DNA of 64,000 bases from an uncultured Bacteroides sp. (GTDB lineage Bacteria > Bacteroidota > Bacteroidia > Bacteroidales > Bacteroidaceae): the NCBI GenBank assembly GCA_900766195.1, contig CAAFUN010000093.1, forward strand, positions 62,001 to 126,000, read 5' to 3'. Of the stretch, positions 59,733 to 64,000 are shown piece by piece. Under the pieces are notes generated by a model, which was not told the DNA's origin, did no database searches, and was given only the letters and a program-made list of their open reading frames with translations. The position numbers and the translations under genes are program-made. The first letter of the stretch is position 1, and each line of letters opens with the position of its first letter.

Positions 59733-60632
59733 ATGAATAAGCTTGATATAGAGAATTGCCCTTTATGTAATGGAGCGCAAATTGACGGAATATTGACGTG
59801 TAAGGATTATTACGCCTCAGGCGAACGATTCGGTCTATGTCGTTGCCGTGACTGCGGATTTCTGTTTACTCAGAATGTTCCGGTAGAAGCGGAAATAGGC
59901 CGATATTATGCTACTCCCGATTACATTTCGCACACCGATACAAAGAAAGGAGCAATAAATGCTATCTATCATTGGGTGAGAAAATACATGTTGATGCGTA
60001 AAGCCAGACTTGTGGAACGGGAGTCGCATCGGACACATGGACGACTGCTGGATATTGGCACCGGAACCGGATATTTCCCCTATACTATGCGTAAACGCCG
60101 CTGGCAGGTGGATGCCGTAGAAAAAAACGCCAATGCACGTGCTTTTTCTAAAAAGCAATTTGGGCTTGACGTATTGCCAGATACGGAATTGAATAATTAT
60201 GAGCCGAATAGCTTTGATGTTATTACGTTATGGCATGTGATGGAACATCTGGAGCTTCTCAATGAAACTTGGGAACTGCTTCATTCCATATTGTCCGATA
60301 AAGGAATTTTGATTATAGCCGTCCCCAACAGTTCATCTTTTGATGCACACAGATACGGCGAATATTGGGCAGCGTATGATGTACCCAGACACTTGTGGCA
60401 TTTCACTCCCGATACCATGCAGCGCTTCGGAGCCAAACATGGCTTTATACTGGCAGCGCGACATCCGATGCCTTTCGACGCTTTCTACGTTTCAATGTTG
60501 AGTGAGAAGAACATGAATCGTCGATTTTATTTTTTAAGAGGCATGGCTGCCGGCATGATGGCGTGGCTTGCTGCATTGACTAAGAAGGAGCGGAGCAGTT
60601 CAATGATTTATGTATTTAGAAAGAAACGGTAA
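59733..60632 (+). CDS. Class I SAM methyltransferase with N-terminal zinc ribbon
   Basis: 299 residues from ATG 59733. Two Cys pairs, Cys9-Cys12 (CPLCNG) and Cys38-Cys41 (CRDCG), form a probable zinc ribbon. The SAM fold follows with motif I LLDIGTGTGYFPYTM near 105, an acidic strand (VDAVEKNA) and motif IV FDVITLWHVMEHL near 165; this is the Methyltransf_11/23 type often acting on sugars or lipids. The frame is open back to 59658, which would add a hydrophobic segment before the ribbon; I prefer the ribbon start. It precedes ftsX by 12 bases, but its own role is unknown. Confidence 0.82.
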   Translation: MNKLDIENCPLCNGAQIDGILTCKDYYASGERFGLCRCRDCGFLFTQNVPVEAEIGRYYATPDYISHTDTKKGAINAIYHWVRKYMLMRKARLVERESHRTHGRLLDIGTGTGYFPYTMRKRRWQVDAVEKNANARAFSKKQFGLDVLPDTELNNYEPNSFDVITLWHVMEHLELLNETWELLHSILSDKGILIIAVPNSSSFDAHRYGEYWAAYDVPRHLWHFTPDTMQRFGAKHGFILAARHPMPFDAFYVSMLSEKNMNRRFYFLRGMAAGMMAWLAALTKKERSSSMIYVFRKKR

Positions 60633-60644
60633 GCTGTAAATAGA

Positions 60645-61526
60645 ATGAAGATAAAATACAAAAACAATTCCGTATCATACTTTGATATGCAGTTCATTAC
60701 CTCCAGTATAAGCACTACATTGGTATTGCTGCTGCTGGGACTTGTTGTCTTTTTTGTGCTTACGGCCCATAATCTTTCCGTATACGTAAGAGAGAATATC
60801 AACTTTTCCGTTATTATCAGCGATGATATGAAAGAAAGCGATATCTTGAAGATGCAGCGACAACTGAACCAAGAACCTTTTGTAAAAGAGACTGAGTACG
60901 TCTCAAAAAAACAAGCACTCAAGGAGCAGCGTGAAGCCATGGGTACAGATCCGGAAGAGTTCTTGGGTTATAATCCTTTTAAAGCTTCAATAGAGATTAA
61001 ATTGCACTCTGCTTATACTAATGTTGATAGCATAGCCAAAATAGAGAAACAGATTAGAAAAAATACAAATATTCAGGAAATACTTTATCAGAAGGAGCTC
61101 ATAGATGCGGTTAATGAAAATATAAGGAACATCAGTTTAGTGTTGTTGGGTCTTGCTGTACTGCTGACTTTTGTTTCCTTTGCATTGATCAACAATACCA
61201 TCCGGCTCACCATTCATTCCAAACGCTTCCTTATTCATACGATGAAGCTAGTTGGAGCAAGCTGGGGATTTATAAGGCGTCCGTTTATGTGGCGTAATTT
61301 CTGGATCGGGGTGTTAGCCGGGCTTATTGCCGACAGTATTTTGTGGATTGCCGCTTATTGGTTGGTGTCTTATGAGCCCGATTTGATAAGGCTGGTCACT
61401 TTCGACGTAATGCTTACCGTTTCGGGAGCTGTTCTTTTTTTCGGAGTGTGCATCACCTGTTTCTGTGCTTACCTCTCTATCAATAAGTATCTGAGGATGA
61501 AGGCTAGCTCGTTGTATTACATCTGA
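60645..61526 (+). CDS. ftsX: Cell division protein FtsX (permease-like)
   Basis: Membrane subunit of the FtsEX complex that links peptidoglycan hydrolysis to division. The 293 residues have an N-terminal membrane helix (STTLVLLLLGLVVFFVL), a periplasmic domain of about 110 residues (EPFVKETEYVSKKQALKEQ), and three C-terminal helices with a FtsX-type loop (INNTIRLTIHSKRFLIHTMK near 180-200). The ftsE gene is not next to it here; in Bacteroidota this is usual. It leads the group with DUF3098, uppP, truB and queA. Confidence 0.94.
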   Translation: MKIKYKNNSVSYFDMQFITSSISTTLVLLLLGLVVFFVLTAHNLSVYVRENINFSVIISDDMKESDILKMQRQLNQEPFVKETEYVSKKQALKEQREAMGTDPEEFLGYNPFKASIEIKLHSAYTNVDSIAKIEKQIRKNTNIQEILYQKELIDAVNENIRNISLVLLGLAVLLTFVSFALINNTIRLTIHSKRFLIHTMKLVGASWGFIRRPFMWRNFWIGVLAGLIADSILWIAAYWLVSYEPDLIRLVTFDVMLTVSGAVLFFGVCITCFCAYLSINKYLRMKASSLYYI

Positions 61527-61566
61527 CAGGATATTACATATAAACTAATTATAATAAGAGATAGAC

Positions 61567-61803
61567 ATGGCTGATAAACAAAAGTTTGCCTTTGATAAAA
61601 TCAACTTCATCCTCCTGGCCGTAGGAATGGTTGTGGTGATTATCGGTTTCATATTAATGACCGGTCCGTCATCTAGTGCTACACATTTTGAACCGGATAT
61701 CTTTAGCGTAAGGCGCATAAAGGTGGCTCCTTTGGTTTCACTTGCCGGTTTCTTGTTTATGATTTATGCTGTATTACGCAAGCCCAAAAAGGATAAGGAA
61801 TAA
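61567..61803 (+). CDS. DUF3098-like small membrane protein
   Basis: 78 residues with two membrane segments (INFILLAVGMVVVIIGFILM and APLVSLAGFLFMIYAVL). The short loop has FEPDIFSVRRIKVAPL. It occupies its conserved place between ftsX and uppP in Bacteroidota and carries the family pattern known as DUF3098. The function is unknown; gene order suggests cell-envelope growth. Only two bases separate it from uppP. Confidence 0.88.
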   Translation: MADKQKFAFDKINFILLAVGMVVVIIGFILMTGPSSSATHFEPDIFSVRRIKVAPLVSLAGFLFMIYAVLRKPKKDKE

Positions 61804-61805
61804 GT

Positions 61806-62696
61806 ATGGGAGATCTTACTGTCTTACAGACAATTATTATTGCCATTGTAGAGGGGTTGACCGAATTCCTACCTGTATCCTCTACGGGGCACATGATCAT
61901 AGCGCAAAGCATGCTTGGTGTACAAAGCACCGAGTTTGTGAAGGCTTTTACGGTTATTATCCAGTTTGGTGCCATTCTCTCGGTGGTGTGGTTGTATTGG
62001 AAACGATTCTTCAGGCTTCAACCTGTAAAGATATTCGATGCTGAGGCCACTCGTGGAAAAAGTTTCGGGCAATCCTTACTGGTTTGGTTGAAGCGTTTCC
62101 TGAAGAAATTTGATTTTTATTGGAAGCTGCTTGTGGCTTTTATACCTGCTGCTGTGATCGGCTTCTTATTAAGCGACAAGATTGACGAACTGCTTGAAAG
62201 TGTGGAAGTAGTAGCTGTGATGCTTGTACTGGGAGGCATATTTATGCTGTTTTGCGATAAAATATTTAATAAGGGAGAAGAGGGTATGGAACTCACCGAG
62301 AAGAAGGCTTTTAATATTGGTCTGTTTCAGTGTATTGCCATGATTCCGGGTGTTTCGCGTTCTATGGCGACTATCGTTGGTGGTATGGCGCAGAGAATGA
62401 CACGTAAAGCTGCTGCGGAGTTTTCTTTCTTTCTTGCTGTTCCTACCATGTTTGCTGCTACAGGTTACAAATTAGTGAAGTTGTTTCTTAGTGGAGGGAC
62501 AGAAGTACTTGCTGCAAATATGCCTGCTTTGATTATTGGTAATGTGGTAGCATTTATTGTGGCTTTGCTTGCTATTAAGTTCTTTATCAATTTTATTACA
62601 AAATACGGCTTTAAAGCATTTGGCTGGTATCGCATCATTGTTGGTGGGTTTATTCTTATAATGTTGCTCACCGGACACAATCTGGAAATAGGGTAA
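61806..62696 (+). CDS. uppP: Undecaprenyl-diphosphatase
   Basis: Integral membrane phosphatase (BacA type) that recycles undecaprenyl diphosphate to the monophosphate carrier for peptidoglycan and glycan synthesis. The 296 residues have several membrane segments; the active-site motifs are VEGLTEFLPVSSTGHMI (about 17-33) and the second PGVSRSMATIVGGM near 180. Both are intact. Bacitracin tolerance is a known side effect of high UppP levels. Co-transcribed with DUF3098 and truB. Confidence 0.96.
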   Translation: MGDLTVLQTIIIAIVEGLTEFLPVSSTGHMIIAQSMLGVQSTEFVKAFTVIIQFGAILSVVWLYWKRFFRLQPVKIFDAEATRGKSFGQSLLVWLKRFLKKFDFYWKLLVAFIPAAVIGFLLSDKIDELLESVEVVAVMLVLGGIFMLFCDKIFNKGEEGMELTEKKAFNIGLFQCIAMIPGVSRSMATIVGGMAQRMTRKAAAEFSFFLAVPTMFAATGYKLVKLFLSGGTEVLAANMPALIIGNVVAFIVALLAIKFFINFITKYGFKAFGWYRIIVGGFILIMLLTGHNLEIG

Positions 62697-62733
62697 CAAA
62701 TCTGTTTTTTTAATTGTAAGAGGAAGGAGTATT

Positions 62734-63435
62734 GTGAATTTTAAAAAAGGAGAAGTTCTCTGTTTTAATAAGCCATTGGGATGGACGTCTTTCAAAGTAG
62801 TGGGACATGTGCGTTACCATATTTGCCGACGGATAAAAGAGAAGAAATTGAAAGTGGGACATGCTGGAACACTTGATCCCCTGGCTACCGGAGTGATGAT
62901 TATTTGCACAGGTAAAGCAACAAAACGCATTGAGGAATTTCAGTATCACACCAAAGAATATATTGCTACCATACAGTTAGGAGCTACCACTCCTTCTTAT
63001 GATTTGGAGCATGAGATAGACGCCACTTTCCCAACGGAGCATATTACACGCGAGTTGGTGGAAGATGTTTTGAAGAACTTTGTTGGAGAAATCAATCAAA
63101 TTCCTCCTTCCTTCTCCGCTTGTAAGGTGGATGGTGTACGGGCTTATGATTTGGCGCGTAAAGGAGAAGAGGTTGAACTAAAACCTAAGCTGTTGGTTAT
63201 AGATGAGATAGAGTTGCTTGAGTGTGATCTACCACAGATAAAAATAAGGGTGGTGTGCAGTAAGGGTACTTACATCAGGGCACTGGCTCGTGATATTGGT
63301 GAGGCTTTGCATAGTGGAGCGCATCTTACAGCTTTGCAACGTACTAGGGTAGGGGATATTCGGCTGGAGGATTGCCTTGACCCAACAGATTTTAAAGACT
63401 GGATTGAGCTCCAGCAGATTGAAATAGAAGAATAA
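62734..63435 (+). CDS. truB: tRNA pseudouridine synthase B
   Basis: Makes pseudouridine 55 in the T-loop of tRNAs. It is 233 residues, shorter than E. coli TruB (314), because the C-terminal PUA domain is reduced. The catalytic Asp is in KVGHAGTLDPLATGVM (Asp48), followed by KRIEEFQYHTKEYIA and the KGTYIRALARDIGEAL region near 175. The start is at GTG 62734 (reads MNFKKGEVLCFNKPLGWTS). Operon with uppP and queA. Confidence 0.95.
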   Translation: MNFKKGEVLCFNKPLGWTSFKVVGHVRYHICRRIKEKKLKVGHAGTLDPLATGVMIICTGKATKRIEEFQYHTKEYIATIQLGATTPSYDLEHEIDATFPTEHITRELVEDVLKNFVGEINQIPPSFSACKVDGVRAYDLARKGEEVELKPKLLVIDEIELLECDLPQIKIRVVCSKGTYIRALARDIGEALHSGAHLTALQRTRVGDIRLEDCLDPTDFKDWIELQQIEIEE

Positions 63436-63455
63436 ATTAAAGAAGAGTAATAGAT

Positions 63456-64000
63456 ATGAAACTGTCGCAATTTAAGTTTAAACTACCGGAAGAGAAGATA
63501 GCTTTGCACCCTTCAAAGTATAGGGATGAATCACGTCTGATGGTGTTACATAGAAAAACAGGTAAGATAGAACACAAGGTATTTAAGGATATTCTGGATT
63601 ACTTTGATGATAAAGATGTATTTGTGTTCAATGATACTAAGGTATTCCCGGCACGTTTATATGGCAATAAAGAAAAGACTGGGGCACGAATTGAAGTTTT
63701 TCTATTACGTGAGTTGAATGAAGAGCTTCGCTTGTGGGATGTGCTTGTTGATCCGGCCCGTAAAATACGTATCGGTAATAAATTGTATTTTGGTGATGAC
63801 GACTCTATGGTGGCTGAAGTCATTGATAATACTACTTCACGTGGGCGTACGCTTCGTTTTCTTTATGACGGACCTCATGATGAATTTAAAAAGACGCTTT
63901 ATTCCCTCGGAGAAACACCACTTCCGCATAGCATTATAAATCGTCCTGTAGAACCGGATGATGCCGATCGTTTCCAGTCTATATTTGCACGTAACGAAGG
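63456..64000 (+). CDS. queA: tRNA preQ1(34) S-adenosylmethionine ribosyltransferase-isomerase, 3' end outside window
   Basis: Transfers and rearranges the ribosyl part of SAM onto preQ1 in tRNA to make epoxyqueuosine. ATG 63456 starts MKLSQFKFKLPEEKIALHPS; the family motifs DESRLMVLHRKTG and FNDTKVFPARLYG follow. About 181 residues are visible of roughly 350. It is 20 bases behind truB and completes the tRNA-modification end of the operon. Confidence 0.96.
   Translation, partial: MKLSQFKFKLPEEKIALHPSKYRDESRLMVLHRKTGKIEHKVFKDILDYFDDKDVFVFNDTKVFPARLYGNKEKTGARIEVFLLRELNEELRLWDVLVDPARKIRIGNKLYFGDDDSMVAEVIDNTTSRGRTLRFLYDGPHDEFKKTLYSLGETPLPHSIINRPVEPDDADRFQSIFARNE

Overview
The window is a piece of a Bacteroides-like chromosome (Bacteroidota, order Bacteroidales). 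The evidence is the gene content (the ftsX, DUF3098, uppP, truB, queA string; DUF3857, DUF4270, DUF4294, DUF3836 and DUF4907 family proteins; an outer membrane beta-barrel protein with a CarboxypepD_reg-like domain; rubrerythrin) and the repeated presence of the Bacteroidota promoter box TAnnTTTG just upstream of genes. Base composition is AT-rich, with no rRNA, tRNA or CRISPR that I could find. The left edge cuts uvrC and the right edge cuts queA.

Layout. 1-12.3 kb is mostly housekeeping: uvrC, then dtd / MazG-like pyrophosphohydrolase / deoC packed with overlaps, a polyprenyl diphosphate synthase divergent from polA, a small secreted DUF3836 protein, then ychF / ketopantoate reductase / lgt / CAT-family acetyltransferase. 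12.8-21.1 kb holds mutS and an EamA exporter on the minus strand and leuS / yitT / rdgB on the plus strand. 21.5-27.4 kb is an accessory block: a TPR-TM-HTH membrane regulator, an IS4-type insertion sequence, and an outer membrane beta-barrel protein whose upstream region was split by that insertion. 27.7-34.7 kb holds nadA, a TrmH-type methyltransferase, DUF4294, a helix-hairpin-helix envelope protein, a secreted protein and a radical SAM protein.

35.2-38.8 kb is the most unusual stretch: a two-domain lipoprotein followed by three tandem paralogous secreted proteins and a decayed fourth copy, an arrangement like a toxin with an immunity array. 38.9-48.7 kb carries a flavin reductase-like protein, a SulP transporter, rubrerythrin, two transglutaminase-like DUF3857 proteins in line with nadB, and a PH-domain membrane protein. 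48.9-55.5 kb has a LytTR regulator with a degenerate receiver, an envelope cluster (DUF4270 lipoprotein, outer membrane protein, Kelch lipoprotein, DUF4907) and dacB. 55.6-64 kb has an acetyl-CoA hydrolase/transferase, a small anchored protein, miaB, a methyltransferase, and the ftsX-DUF3098-uppP-truB-queA group.

Across the window, five intergenic regions carry short tandem arrays with a 22-bp (or 11-bp) period. Each has a different core sequence but the same spacing and a palindromic or dyad-rich core. I do not recognise this as a named repeat family, and it is the main sequence-level oddity besides the 35-39 kb cluster. nadA and nadB both lie here, about 18 kb apart, giving the quinolinate branch of NAD synthesis; leuS, miaB, truB, queA, dtd and trmH make translation and tRNA quality a recurrent theme.
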